Positions 19,786 through 27,825 of a stretch of 64,000 nt of DNA are shown here, piece by piece. The DNA is taken from the NCBI RefSeq assembly GCF_023073715.1, contig NZ_JADPKA010000110.1:124001-188000 (forward strand), in the 5' to 3' direction. Numbering within the stretch: the stretch's first letter is position 1; each line of letters opens with the position of its first letter. A program made the translations under genes and the position numbers. The notes below the pieces were generated by a model. It had not been told where the DNA came from. It worked only from the letters and a program-made list of their open reading frames with translations, and did not search any database. This DNA comes from Bradyrhizobium sp. 164. Its GTDB lineage: Bacteria; Pseudomonadota; Alphaproteobacteria; Rhizobiales; Xanthobacteraceae.

Positions 19786-20751
19786 ATGTCCGCTCCTGTT
19801 CATGCAAAGGTCGTCATCATCGGCTCCGGCCCCGCCGGTTACACGGCGGCGATCTACGCCGCGCGTGCGATGCTCGAGCCGATCCTGATTCAGGGCATCC
19901 AGCCGGGCGGTCAGCTCACCATCACCACCGACGTCGAGAACTATCCGGGCTTCGCCGACGTGATCCAGGGCCCCTGGCTGATGGAGCAGATGGAGAAGCA
20001 GGCGGTCCACGTCGGCACCAAGATCGTCTCTGACCTGGTCACCAAGCTGGAAACTGCGCAGCGGCCGTTCCGCCTCACCTGCGACAGCGGTGACGTCTAT
20101 CTTGCCGACAGCGTCATCCTCGCCACAGGCGCGCAGGCGCGCTGGCTCGGGCTGCCGTCGGAAACAAAATTCCAGGGCGGCGGCGTGTCGGCCTGTGCCA
20201 CGTGCGACGGCTTCTTCTACCGCAACAAGGAGGTCGTGGTGGTCGGCGGCGGCAATACCGCGGTCGAGGAAGCCCTGTACCTCACCAACCATGCCTCTCA
20301 GGTCACCATCGTGCATCGTCGCGATCACTTCCGTGCCGAGCGCATCCTGCAGGAGCGTCTGTTCAAGCACCCCAAAATCAAGGTGATCTGGGACTCAGCC
20401 GTCGACGAGATCTGCGGCACCGAGAACCCGAACAAGGTCACCCATGTGCGCCTCAAGAACGTCAAGACCGGCGCGCTCACGAACGTGAAGACCGACGGCA
20501 TCTTCATCGCCATCGGCCACGCCCCGGCGACCGAGCTCGTCAAAGGCCAGGTCAAGCTCAAGCCGTCGGGCTACGTCGAGGTCGCCCCGAACTCGACCGC
20601 CACCTCGGTGCCCGGCCTGTTCGCCGCCGGCGACGTGGCCGACGAGACTTATCGCCAGGCCGTGACGGCCGCCGGCCTCGGCTGCATGGCCGCACTCGAG
20701 GCCGAACGTTTCTTGGCCCTTCGCGCCAGCGAGCGCGCGGCAGCGGAATAG
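19786..20751 (+). CDS. trxB: Thioredoxin reductase TrxB
   Basis: A 321-residue low-molecular-weight thioredoxin reductase, which passes electrons from NADPH through FAD to thioredoxin. The FAD site is VVIIGSGPAGYTAAIYAARA, the redox disulfide is ACATCDGFFY, and the NADPH motif is VVVVGGGNTAVEEALYL. The closing FAD block LFAAGDVADETYRQAVTAAGLGC (positions near the C-terminus) is complete. It is followed after 4 bases by the LysR gene, which may be co-transcribed. Oxidative stress control by the neighbour is possible but unproven. Confidence 0.97.
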   Translation: MSAPVHAKVVIIGSGPAGYTAAIYAARAMLEPILIQGIQPGGQLTITTDVENYPGFADVIQGPWLMEQMEKQAVHVGTKIVSDLVTKLETAQRPFRLTCDSGDVYLADSVILATGAQARWLGLPSETKFQGGGVSACATCDGFFYRNKEVVVVGGGNTAVEEALYLTNHASQVTIVHRRDHFRAERILQERLFKHPKIKVIWDSAVDEICGTENPNKVTHVRLKNVKTGALTNVKTDGIFIAIGHAPATELVKGQVKLKPSGYVEVAPNSTATSVPGLFAAGDVADETYRQAVTAAGLGCMAALEAERFLALRASERAAAE

Positions 20752-20755
20752 AATC

Positions 20756-21679
20756 ATGCCCCGAACACGCGACGGATTTACGGATATGGACTGGGACAAG
20801 CTGAAGGTGTTTCACGCGGCGGCGGAAGCGGGCAGCTTCACGCATGCGGGCGAGCAGCTCGGCCTGTCGCAATCGGCGGTGTCGCGCCAGGTCTCGGCGC
20901 TGGAGCAGGAGCTCTCGGTCTCGCTGTTCCACCGCCACGCCCGCGGCCTGATCCTGACCGAGCAGGGCGACCTGCTGTTCCGCACCGCGCATGACGTGTT
21001 CATGCAGCTCCAGGCCGCGCGTGCCAAGCTGACCGACAGCCGCGAGCGGCCGAGCGGCGACCTCAAGATCACCACCACGCCTGGCGTCGGCATCAACTGG
21101 CTGATCCCGCGGCTCGGCGAGTTCACCGCGCTCTATCCGGAGATCCGGATCTCCTTGATCGTCACCGACGAGGAGCTCGACCTGTCCATGCGCGAGGCGG
21201 ACGTCGCGATCCGGACCCGCAAGCCGACCCAGCCGGATCTCATCCAGCGCAAGCTGTTCGCGATGGGCTTCCACGCATATTGCTCGCCGGAATACATCAA
21301 GCGCTTCGGCACGCCACGCACGCTGGAGGAGCTCGACTCTCACCGCATCATCACGCTGTCGGACGGCAACTTCGCCCCGCATCTTCAGAACCGCAACTGG
21401 CTGATCGAGGCTGGTCGCAACGGCTCGGGTCCGCGCGAAGCCTATTTCAAGGTCAACAACATCCTCGGCCTCGTGCGCGCCTGTCAGCAGGGCCTCGGAA
21501 TCGCCGCCCTGCCCGACTACCTCGTCGAGGAACAGAACAAACTCGTGCAGCTGTTCGGTGAATCGGATTCGATCCAGCTCGACACCTATTTCGTCTATCC
21601 CGAGGAGTTGAAGACGGTCGCACGCGTGCAGGTGTTCCGCGACTTCGTGGTCAGCAAGGCGCAGCGCTGGCCGTCCTGA
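20756..21679 (+). CDS. LysR-family transcriptional regulator
   Basis: A 307-residue LysR protein. The N-terminal helix-turn-helix is WDKLKVFHAAAEAGSFTHAG followed by QLGLSQSAVSRQVSALEQEL, and the rest is the two-lobed inducer domain starting DLKITTTPGVGINWLIPRL. It comes 4 bases after trxB, so it is probably the second gene of that operon; a trxB-lysR order occurs elsewhere in Rhizobiales. Start could also be the Met of MDWDKLKVF at 20786. Targets are unknown. Confidence 0.92.
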   Translation: MPRTRDGFTDMDWDKLKVFHAAAEAGSFTHAGEQLGLSQSAVSRQVSALEQELSVSLFHRHARGLILTEQGDLLFRTAHDVFMQLQAARAKLTDSRERPSGDLKITTTPGVGINWLIPRLGEFTALYPEIRISLIVTDEELDLSMREADVAIRTRKPTQPDLIQRKLFAMGFHAYCSPEYIKRFGTPRTLEELDSHRIITLSDGNFAPHLQNRNWLIEAGRNGSGPREAYFKVNNILGLVRACQQGLGIAALPDYLVEEQNKLVQLFGESDSIQLDTYFVYPEELKTVARVQVFRDFVVSKAQRWPS

Positions 21680-21746
21680 TTTCCGCATGACTGACATGCG
21701 GCCTCGGCTGTTGCTGGACGGCGCTCGTCAAGCCCATACTGTTTGC

Positions 21747-21880
21747 ACGCTGAGCCTTCGCGTTGCGCATTTGTCCCCCTCCTCCAGTGGCGCGGGAGTT
21801 CAGTAATCCCTCTTGGAAGGTGATTGTGTCGGCCTCACGTGGCCAATACCTAAGCCGGGCCTTCGGGTCCGGCTTTTTTT
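21747..21880 (+). ncRNA. Candidate small RNA A with own promoter and UUCG terminator
   Basis: A possible promoter TTGCTG (21711-21716), 18 bases, CATACT (21735-21740) would start an RNA near 21747. It ends in a textbook terminator: AAGCCGGGCC-TTCG-GGTCCGGCTT (21852-21875), a ten-pair stem with a UUCG tetraloop, then seven T. Inside are short self-complementary blocks such as GGCC-TCACGT-GGCC. No protein frame with a ribosome site is visible. The RNA would be about 133 bases. Family not recognised with certainty; alphaproteobacterial sRNAs near trxB-lysR have been described, but identity needs a covariance search. Confidence 0.6.
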
Positions 21881-21911
21881 CGTCAAAATTGCCTTTCGCC
21901 TTCCGCGTGTA

Positions 21912-21940
21912 TTGACAGGCTTGGGTATACCCCGCATCAT
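21912..21940 (+). promoter_or_regulatory. Strong promoter for small RNA B
   Basis: TTGACA (21912-21917), a 17-base spacer and CATCAT (21935-21940). The -35 is perfect. It lies right after terminator A and points at a short segment that ends in another hairpin. Confidence 0.6.
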
Positions 21941-21946
21941 TTGTCG

Positions 21947-22011
21947 ATGATCACGAAGTCGTGCGCAGTCATCTCGAAAAAAGGTCCCCATCCGGGGACC
22001 TCGGATTTTTG
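21947..22011 (+). ncRNA. Candidate small RNA B
   Basis: Starting about 7 bases after the -10 at 21935-21940, the transcript would be roughly 65 bases and end at the hairpin GGTCCCC-ATCC-GGGGACC (21983-22000) with five T at 22006-22010. The stem is preceded by six A residues that can pair with the T run. If that hairpin is leaky, transcription would continue to the hairpin at 22051-22079, giving an RNA of about 133 bases. No start codon with ribosome site is seen in this stretch. Confidence 0.5.
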
Positions 22012-22050
22012 CGTGCGCTAATACCGGCTTCGTCATCGCAGCAAATCCCG

Positions 22051-22079
22051 AAAACCCCGCCGCCTGGACGGGGTTTTTT
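22051..22079. terminator. Bidirectional-looking hairpin terminator before the DapA-family gene
   Basis: AAAACCCCG (22051-22059) pairs perfectly with CGGGGTTTT (22069-22077), followed by further T. It is the third terminator-like hairpin in about 230 bases. It lies 48 bases upstream of the ATG at 22127, so it could also attenuate that gene. Confidence 0.75.
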
Positions 22080-22126
22080 CATGTGCCCTCCGTCTCAGGC
22101 CTTTTTCCCGAGAAGGAGATGGAAAC

Positions 22127-23035
22127 ATGACCGGACTACGAGACCAATTGCACGGGCTGTGGCTGCCGCTGGTGACGCCGTTTCGCGACGGCCGTCTCGA
22201 CGAGACGTCATTGCGGCGGCTGGCGCGGCACTACGGCGCACAGGCCATCGACGGCTTCATCCTGGGGGCGACTTCGGGTGAAGGCATGACGCTGCGCGAC
22301 ACTGAACTCGAGCGCCTCGTCGCCGTCGTCCGCGACGAGATGGCGGCGGGCCGCCGCACCTTGCCGATCTGCCTCGGGCTGTCGGGCGCGGACACCTCGC
22401 GGCTGAAGGATCGCCTCGACGAGACCGCGGACTGGCCGATCGACGGTTATCTGATCGCAAGCCCATACTATGTGCGGCCGTCGCAGCGCGGGCTGCTGGC
22501 GCATTTCGAGGCGCTCGCCGATCACGCCGCCTGGCCGATTGCGCTCTACAACATTCCCTACCGCTGCGCGGTCAATGTCACCAACCAGACCATGCTGCGG
22601 CTCGCCGAACACAGGAACATCGTCGGCCTGAAGGATTGCGGTGCGAGCCGCGAACAATCGATCGCGCTGCTGCGCGACAGGCCGAAGGATTTTCGCGTGC
22701 TCACCGGCGAGGACGCGAATTATTTCGAGGCGCTCACCGACGGCGCCGACGGCGGCATCGTGCTGTCAGCCCATGTCGAGACCGCGACATTTGCGGCGGT
22801 GTATGCGGAACTCAAGCGCGGCAATCACGATGCCGCGAGGGCGCGCTGGCAGGAGGTCGCCGAGCTGACACGGCTGCTGTTCGCCGAGCCGAGCCCTGCG
22901 CCGGCGAAGTACTGGCTGTGGCGCAGCGGCCTCATCGACAGCCCAGAAGTGCGCCTGCCGATGGTGGAAGTGAGCAGCGAGTTCGCCGCCACGATCGATC
23001 GCGAGATCGAGCGACGGATGAAAGCCGCGGCCTAG
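22127..23035 (+). CDS. Dihydrodipicolinate synthase (DapA)-family aldolase
   Basis: A 302-residue class I aldolase of the DapA/NanA family. The phosphate-free family motifs are GATSGEGMTL, SPYYVRPSQRGL, the Tyr in LYNIPYRCAV and the Schiff-base Lys in NIVGLKDCGASRE. Arg in the YNIPYR block corresponds to the residue binding the aldehyde substrate carboxylate in DapA. Lysine biosynthesis is possible, but alphaproteobacterial dapA usually sits next to smpB, which is absent here, so this may be a paralogue acting on another keto acid. An AAGGAG site precedes the ATG. Confidence 0.85.
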   Translation: MTGLRDQLHGLWLPLVTPFRDGRLDETSLRRLARHYGAQAIDGFILGATSGEGMTLRDTELERLVAVVRDEMAAGRRTLPICLGLSGADTSRLKDRLDETADWPIDGYLIASPYYVRPSQRGLLAHFEALADHAAWPIALYNIPYRCAVNVTNQTMLRLAEHRNIVGLKDCGASREQSIALLRDRPKDFRVLTGEDANYFEALTDGADGGIVLSAHVETATFAAVYAELKRGNHDAARARWQEVAELTRLLFAEPSPAPAKYWLWRSGLIDSPEVRLPMVEVSSEFAATIDREIERRMKAAA

Positions 23036-23186
23036 CGCTTACCCTCCCCTGGAGGGGGAGGGTAAGAACGCCTCCATAGTTAACCGCGCGCCAACCGCCT
23101 TCGCGTCTGCCGCATGGTGCATCCACGCCTCGTTTACGCAATCGCGCCTATCGTTTCCGCCAAGACTTTCAAACGGGGGAATGACC

Positions 23187-23336
23187 ATGGGACATCGCAC
23201 CCGGCCGATGGCCGCGAGCCAATTCGCGCCGGCCGATCTCGTGCAGGGAATTCTGGTGGTGTCGTCATTCGGGTTCTGGGCGGTGATGCTCGGCCTGATG
23301 CCGGTGCTGCTGTTTCGCGTCTGGCTGGCAGGCTGA
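23187..23336 (+). CDS. Small single-span membrane protein
   Basis: A 49-residue peptide MGHRTRPMAASQFAPADLV followed by one long hydrophobic helix (GILVVSSFGFWAVMLGLMPVLLF) and a short RVWLAG tail. GGGGGA lies at suitable distance before this ATG; another ATG six bases upstream is too close to it. The basic N-terminus and single span suggest an inner-membrane micro-protein. Function is unknown. Confidence 0.6.
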   Translation: MGHRTRPMAASQFAPADLVQGILVVSSFGFWAVMLGLMPVLLFRVWLAG

Positions 23337-23464
23337 CAGCGCCACGCGGATGGTTAACCCGTGGTAGCACCTGTGTTCAAAATGCACGGCCAGCTGCGAC
23401 CCGGAATTTTAAAACATCCCGCGTATCACTGGCGCCCATAAGCGAAGAAATCGCGGGGGCGTTT

Positions 23465-23608
23465 GTGAATAGTCAGCATGAAATGGCGTCGCATTACGAC
23501 GCCGGGCAGAGCTTTACCACCGAGGACATTCTCTGGGCCGTCGGCATCTGGTCGGTGATCCTCACCCTGTCGCCGGTCATCGTGTTCTACATGCTGATGG
23601 TCGCGTAG
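23465..23608 (+). CDS. Small single-span membrane protein
   Basis: A 47-residue (GTG start) or 41-residue (ATG at 23483) peptide: MASHYDAGQSFTTEDILW, then a hydrophobic helix AVGIWSVILTLSPVIVFYML. It follows another one-span micro-protein by 130 bases and has a similar plan, a polar N-terminus with acidic residues before a single C-terminal helix. Function unknown. Confidence 0.55.
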   Translation: MNSQHEMASHYDAGQSFTTEDILWAVGIWSVILTLSPVIVFYMLMVA

Positions 23609-23617
23609 CTCAGCTCG

Positions 23618-23698
23618 TCATTCCGGATCGACCGAAGGGCGAATCCGGAATCTCGAGATTCCGGGCCTGGCGCGCTTGCGCGCCATCCCGGAAAGACA
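23618..23698. repeat. Interspersed palindromic repeat, family A
   Basis: CGTCATTCCGGATCGACC, AATCCGGAATCTCGAGATTCCGG and GCGCGCTTGCGCGCCATCCCGG-type blocks form nested palindromes between the small membrane gene and parA. It resembles the other family A gaps. Confidence 0.55.
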
Positions 23699-23766
23699 GG
23701 TGAAGCAGAAACGCAAAACGCGCGGCTCGTCCGCGCGTTTTTCGTCGGGGAAAATGAATAATGAAA

Positions 23767-24444
23767 TTATGCCGCCTGCTTGTGCATTGCGCCGGAAGCC
23801 GAAGCCGTGCCGCGAATAGCCTTCACTGAACGCTCGATCGCCGCCCACAGCCGTGCAATTTCCTGAGCCGCGCGGCTCTCGGCCTGATACTCGCGCGCGC
23901 CTTCGCCGTGGCTGAGCGCCATCAGGAGATCCGAACGGTTGGTGATCTGGCCGCCCCACACCGGAGCGCGGAATTTCGCCAGCGCCTCGCGGGCGATGGT
24001 GACGATCGGGCTTTCGGTCTCGTCGCGGCGCGCCGGCGCACCGTTGAGCACGACCGCGTAGGGCTTGCGCGCGGCGCGGCACATCTGAATGGTTTCCTGC
24101 ACCGCGTTGACGTCGAACACGCCGGGACGCGCCGGAATGATCACCATCGTCGCGTTCCTGATCGCGTCGTCGACGACCGCCGACAGGTTGGGCGGCGTAT
24201 CGATCAACACCCATTCATAACCGTCGCGCCTGGCCGCGGAGACGATGCCGCTGACGGAGTTCACGGCCGCCTTGATCGACGGCTCGTTGGTGCCGCGCAG
24301 CTTGTGCCAGAGCGTGAGCGAGCCTTGCGGATCGGCGTCCACCAGCATGACCTGCTTGCTCGCCTTGATCTGCGCGGCGAGATGGGCAGCGAGGGTACTC
24401 TTGCCCGAACCGCCTTTACGTGATGCAAAAACAATAACGTTCAT
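23767..24444 (-). CDS. Orphan ParA/MinD-type ATPase
   Basis: A 225-residue deviant-Walker ATPase. The P-loop is ASRKGGSGKST near residue 8, with signature Lys in KGGSGKS; the A' region is MLVDADPQGSLTLW and the B motif WVLIDTPPNLSAV. These proteins position DNA, chemoreceptors or other cargo by ATP-driven dimerisation. There is no parB or cargo gene beside it, and chromosomal parAB is normally near the origin, so this is an orphan copy. The start is the Met of MNVIVFASRKGG; an upstream extension of 31 codons lacks support. Confidence 0.88.
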   Translation of the reverse strand: MNVIVFASRKGGSGKSTLAAHLAAQIKASKQVMLVDADPQGSLTLWHKLRGTNEPSIKAAVNSVSGIVSAARRDGYEWVLIDTPPNLSAVVDDAIRNATMVIIPARPGVFDVNAVQETIQMCRAARKPYAVVLNGAPARRDETESPIVTIAREALAKFRAPVWGGQITNRSDLLMALSHGEGAREYQAESRAAQEIARLWAAIERSVKAIRGTASASGAMHKQAA

Positions 24445-24814
24445 ACCTTCGGCCTCCAGATTGACCCCGTGGCTCGAAAATGAATCAGCGCGCTGATTCG
24501 TGAAAGAAAAATTTATCGGGAGTTGCGTTGCCGCCACGAAATAACAAGGCGTGTTGGCTTTTGAGTCACACTGCCTGGTGCGACGCCCGATACAATCGCA
24601 ATGAAATGCGGCCTGCGCGAGCGATCATGCGCTTTTTGAGCAGCGAAGCCGGACAAAGCGAAATGCAACCTTGCCGCGCAAACCGCTTTGCGACTCTTTT
24701 TTGTCGTGCGCGCTTGCAATTGCCGCAAGCCGGCGCGCCGGTCGCGCGAACAAAACGAGTCCAACGGAGGAAACGCGGCTGCCGAACTTCGAGGAAGAAA
24801 GCGCGCTGTCGCGC
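24445..24814. other. Intergenic region, no gene seen
   Basis: The gap between the parA start and the stop of the Cys-rich gene. Six-frame reading gives only short frames with poor codon use. It holds the parA promoter region (AT-richer 24500-24560) and nothing else recognisable. Confidence 0.5.
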
Positions 24815-25177
24815 TCAGCCCTGCTCGGATTTCTTCTTCTTGGCTTTCGGCGCCGGCTTGGTGCTCTTCCTCGCGGCCTTGGGCGCGATGTTGGTCGGCT
24901 TGCCGGCACGGACCTCGCCCGGCTCGGGTCCTGGCCGGAAGAACACCCGGCATTGCGGCGAGAGCTGCGACTTCTTCGCGATCATGCAGGCGGTGATGGC
25001 ATCGACGTTCGGAACGAACTCGCCGCACAGCCGCATCGCGTCGGGCGAGCAGGCCTGCTGCTCTTCCTGGGTATAGGCGAAGCCGGCACGCGGCAGGGCC
25101 AGGACGGCCAGGGCAATCCCGAGGCCGGCAACGGCCAACGGTTTTGCAAAGGACTTCTTCGAGCGAAACGCCGGCAT
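24815..25177 (-). CDS. Secreted cysteine-rich protein with Lys/Ala tail
   Basis: A 120-residue protein with a basic start MPAFRSKKSFAKP, a hydrophobic stretch AVAGLGIALAVLAL and an Ala-Gly-Phe-Ala cut site. The mature part has four Cys spaced C-x7-C-x12-C-x11-C (CSPDAMRLC, TACMIAKK, SPQC), a pattern of small cysteine-rich repeat proteins in rhizobia. It ends in a strongly basic low-complexity tail (KAARKSTKPAPKAKKKK). It is probably periplasmic with two disulfides; the tail could bind nucleic acid or acidic polymers. Function unknown. Confidence 0.7.
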   Translation of the reverse strand: MPAFRSKKSFAKPLAVAGLGIALAVLALPRAGFAYTQEEQQACSPDAMRLCGEFVPNVDAITACMIAKKSQLSPQCRVFFRPGPEPGEVRAGKPTNIAPKAARKSTKPAPKAKKKKSEQG

Positions 25178-25545
25178 CGATCCCCCCACATGTCGAACAG
25201 GTGAGATAGTGGGTGAACGGCGGTTGATTGGCAACCGGAGGGGGATGCGAAAGGCGCAACGTGTGCGGTCTCGGCAACAGGCGGTGAAGGCCTGCAGTTC
25301 CCCAAGCCGAAGCGGCGTACAGCGTCCCGCTTCGGCAGGCCTCAAACAAAAACCGCGAAAACAACCCCATGCACAGTAGCCAAGCCACGGCAATCCCTCA
25401 GCATTTCCAGTATTAGGATTTCACGAATTCGAATTTGACTCGTCGGGCAAAACAGGGGCATCATGTCATCATCAAAAGGATGCGCGTGGGATGGATCGGC
25501 CAGTCTCCTGCGCTGATCAAAAGCGCACGGGAGTGGAGCGATCGC
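25178..25545. other. Intergenic region with a large inverted repeat
   Basis: No gene is supported. GCCGAAGCGG (25306-25315) and CCGCTTCGGC (25327-25336) are exact complements with an 11-base loop, and GGCCTGC/GCAGGCC blocks flank them. Neither side carries a T run, so it does not look like an ordinary terminator. Confidence 0.5.
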
Positions 25546-26712
25546 ATGGATGGGAATGAGACGGAGCTGCCGCTGTCGGGCGTGACGGTGGTCTCGCTCG
25601 AGCAGGCGATTGCGGCGCCGCTTGCGAGCCGGCACCTGGCGGACTGGGGCGCGCGGATCATCAAGATCGAGCGGCCGGGCGACGGCGATTTCTGCCGGGA
25701 CTACGATCACGTGATGAACGGCATGTCGAGCCAGTTCGTCTGGACCAATCGTTCGAAGGAAAGCCTCGCGATCGACATCAAGAGTCCCGATGGCCGCAAG
25801 GTGCTCGACGCCCTGCTGCCGCGGGCCGACGTCTTCATCCAAAATCTCGCGCCCGGCGCGGCGGAGCGGCTCGGCCTCGATGCCGCATCTCTCTTGCGGA
25901 AATTCCCGCGGATCATCGCCTGCGACGTTTCAGGCTATGGGGCCGGCGGCCCCTTCAGCAACAAGAAGGCCTACGATCTGCTGGTCCAGTGCGAGGCCGG
26001 CGTGCTCGCCGTCAACGGCACCGAGGCGGAGCCGGCAAAGGTCGGGCTTTCCGTGGTCGATATCGCCACCGGCATGTACATCCTCAATGGCGTGCTGATG
26101 GCGCTGTATCGCCGCGAGCGGACCGGCAAGGGCACCGCCTTCCAGGCCTCGTTATTCGATTCCATCACGGACTGGATGAGCTATCCCGCCTTCTACACGC
26201 ACAGTACGGGCCGGCCGCTGCCGCGAACCGGCGCGAGGCACGCGACGATTGCGCCGTACGGCCCGTTCCGGGTCGGAGACGGCAACACCATCTTCTTCGG
26301 CATCCAGAACGATCGCGAATGGCGGTCGCTGTGCCGCATCGTCCTGGGCGATGCCGGCTTCGCCGACCATCCGAGCTTCCGCACCAATCCGCTGCGCATG
26401 CAGAACCGCGACGATCTGCAAGCGCATATCGAGCAGCGCTTTGCATCCATGACCAGCGAAGAGGTGCTGCGGCTGCTCGACGAAGCCTCGATCGCCAACG
26501 CCCATCTGAACTCGGTCGACGCCTTCCTGCAGCATGAGCAACTCCACGCGCGCTCGCGGGTGCAGACGGTCGGCTCCCCCAGCGGGCCGGTGATGAGCTT
26601 CCTGCCGGCGCTCACCATCCCCGGCCTGTCGCCGCGGATGGATCCGGTGCCTGATATCGGCGAGCACAACGATTCCATCCTCGGCGAACTCGGCCTCGCC
26701 AGAGAGACGTGA
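25546..26712 (+). CDS. Class III (CaiB/BaiF) CoA-transferase
   Basis: A 388-residue family III CoA-transferase, which moves CoA between carboxylic acids through an enzyme-bound aspartyl anhydride. It starts with the family block SGVTVVSLEQAIAAPLASRHLADWGA, with KIERPGDGDF next; the catalytic Asp is expected in LSVVDIATGMYILNGV. The ATG at 25546 is chosen, with GGAG 14-17 bases before. It is directly followed by a CitE-type lyase gene, suggesting that a CoA ester is made and then cleaved, as in itaconate or citramalate routes. Exact acid unknown. Confidence 0.88.
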   Translation: MDGNETELPLSGVTVVSLEQAIAAPLASRHLADWGARIIKIERPGDGDFCRDYDHVMNGMSSQFVWTNRSKESLAIDIKSPDGRKVLDALLPRADVFIQNLAPGAAERLGLDAASLLRKFPRIIACDVSGYGAGGPFSNKKAYDLLVQCEAGVLAVNGTEAEPAKVGLSVVDIATGMYILNGVLMALYRRERTGKGTAFQASLFDSITDWMSYPAFYTHSTGRPLPRTGARHATIAPYGPFRVGDGNTIFFGIQNDREWRSLCRIVLGDAGFADHPSFRTNPLRMQNRDDLQAHIEQRFASMTSEEVLRLLDEASIANAHLNSVDAFLQHEQLHARSRVQTVGSPSGPVMSFLPALTIPGLSPRMDPVPDIGEHNDSILGELGLARET

Positions 26713-26714
26713 CG

Positions 26715-27638
26715 ATGGTCTCTCTGCGGCCGACGCGGGCGTATCTCGCCGTTCCCGCGCATCGCTCCCGCCTTGTCGCCAAGGCCGCCGCCTCGGCTGC
26801 CGATGCGGTGTTCATGGACCTCGAGGACGCGGTGCCGCCGTCCGAGAAGGGTGTTGCGCTGGAGGAAGCTGTCCGGTCGCTGTCATCGCTCGACTGGGGC
26901 AACAAACGCGTTGCGATCAGGCTCAACGCTGTCGACAGCCCGTTCATCGGAGAGGAAATCCGCGCGCTGGCGGCGCATCCCCGGCTGGATGCGGTGATCG
27001 TGCCGAAGGCGGAGCGCGCCAGCGACATCGTTGCCATTGCCGACCAGTTGCGCGGGGCTGCGCCGGATCGCCCCGCGCCGGTGGCGCTCGAATTGCTGAT
27101 CGAGACGGCGCTGGGTCTCGTCAATGTCGACGCGCTCGCCGCGTGCCACGACAGCGTCGCCGCGCTTCATCTCGGCGTCGGCGACTTCGCGGCCTCGCTC
27201 GGGGCCCGCACCTCCGACATCGGAATTTCGCCGGACGGCTACCGGCATGTAGGATCGGCGCAAAGCGGCTACGCGTCCGCGCCGCTCGATCTGTTCGCCT
27301 ACCCGATGATGCGCCTGTTGGTGGCGGCACGTGCCTTCGGCCTGCGCGCCATTGACGGCCCGTGCGGCGCCTTTCGCGATGCCAAGCTCACCGAGAGCAG
27401 CGCGCAAAAGGCTGCCGCCATGGGCTTTGACGGCAAGCAAATCATCCATCCCGACCAAATCGAACCGACGTTGCGTGCGTTCATGCCATCGGACGAGGAG
27501 CTGGCCCAGGCGCGGCGGATCGTCGAGGCCATGGAGAGCGCCGAGGCGCAAGGCCAGGGCGCGGTGACGCTGGATGGCAAGATGATCGACTATGCCAATG
27601 TGCGCATGGCACGCAGGATCATCGAGCTCGGGTCATAG
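26715..27638 (+). CDS. HpcH/HpaI-CitE family CoA-ester lyase
   Basis: A 307-residue lyase of the CitE/Mcl group, TIM-barrel enzymes that cleave beta-hydroxyacyl-CoA or related esters. Metal-binding acidic residues are in AVFMDLEDAVPPSEK and the later LHLGVGDFAASLG block; the CoA site includes IIHPDQIEPTLRAF. The start may be this ATG or a GTG at 26709 that overlaps the previous stop. With the preceding CoA-transferase it would form a two-step pathway, for example citramalyl-CoA cleavage; this pairing is inference. Confidence 0.88.
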   Translation: MVSLRPTRAYLAVPAHRSRLVAKAAASAADAVFMDLEDAVPPSEKGVALEEAVRSLSSLDWGNKRVAIRLNAVDSPFIGEEIRALAAHPRLDAVIVPKAERASDIVAIADQLRGAAPDRPAPVALELLIETALGLVNVDALAACHDSVAALHLGVGDFAASLGARTSDIGISPDGYRHVGSAQSGYASAPLDLFAYPMMRLLVAARAFGLRAIDGPCGAFRDAKLTESSAQKAAAMGFDGKQIIHPDQIEPTLRAFMPSDEELAQARRIVEAMESAEAQGQGAVTLDGKMIDYANVRMARRIIELGS

Positions 27639-27825
27639 GCGCATGGCCACCGCATTGATCGTCGTCGATCTCAAGAAGCAGGCATCAGCTTATGTTGCGC
27701 TCAGCGCGAGCGCGGACGGCCGAAGCTCACCTTCGATCATGGACGGCCTTTCCAAGCCCAATTCGACAGGTCCGTAGAGGGCGCTTCGGCGGCAAAGCTG
27801 GACATCGGCGCCGCGCTCGTTTGGC
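27639..27825. other. Ambiguous stretch, possible gene remnant
   Basis: Right after the lyase, ATG at 27643 opens MATALIVVDLKKQ, which looks like the start of an isochorismatase-type hydrolase, but the frame then loses similarity and stops at 27777. Another frame reads GRPKLTFDHGRPFQAQFD and runs on without a start. Neither is a convincing intact gene. Confidence 0.35.

Noticed and set aside
21680..22126. tmRNA (ssrA), 6S RNA or SRP RNA
   Set aside because: No tmRNA tag-like peptide, no smpB nearby and no SRP consensus GGAAGCAGCC-type loop were found; 6S could not be confirmed, so the RNAs are left unnamed.
27643..27777. Start of an isochorismatase-type gene (MATALIVVDL)
   Set aside because: Only about ten residues match; the rest has no similarity and stops early, so it is mentioned only as a possible remnant.
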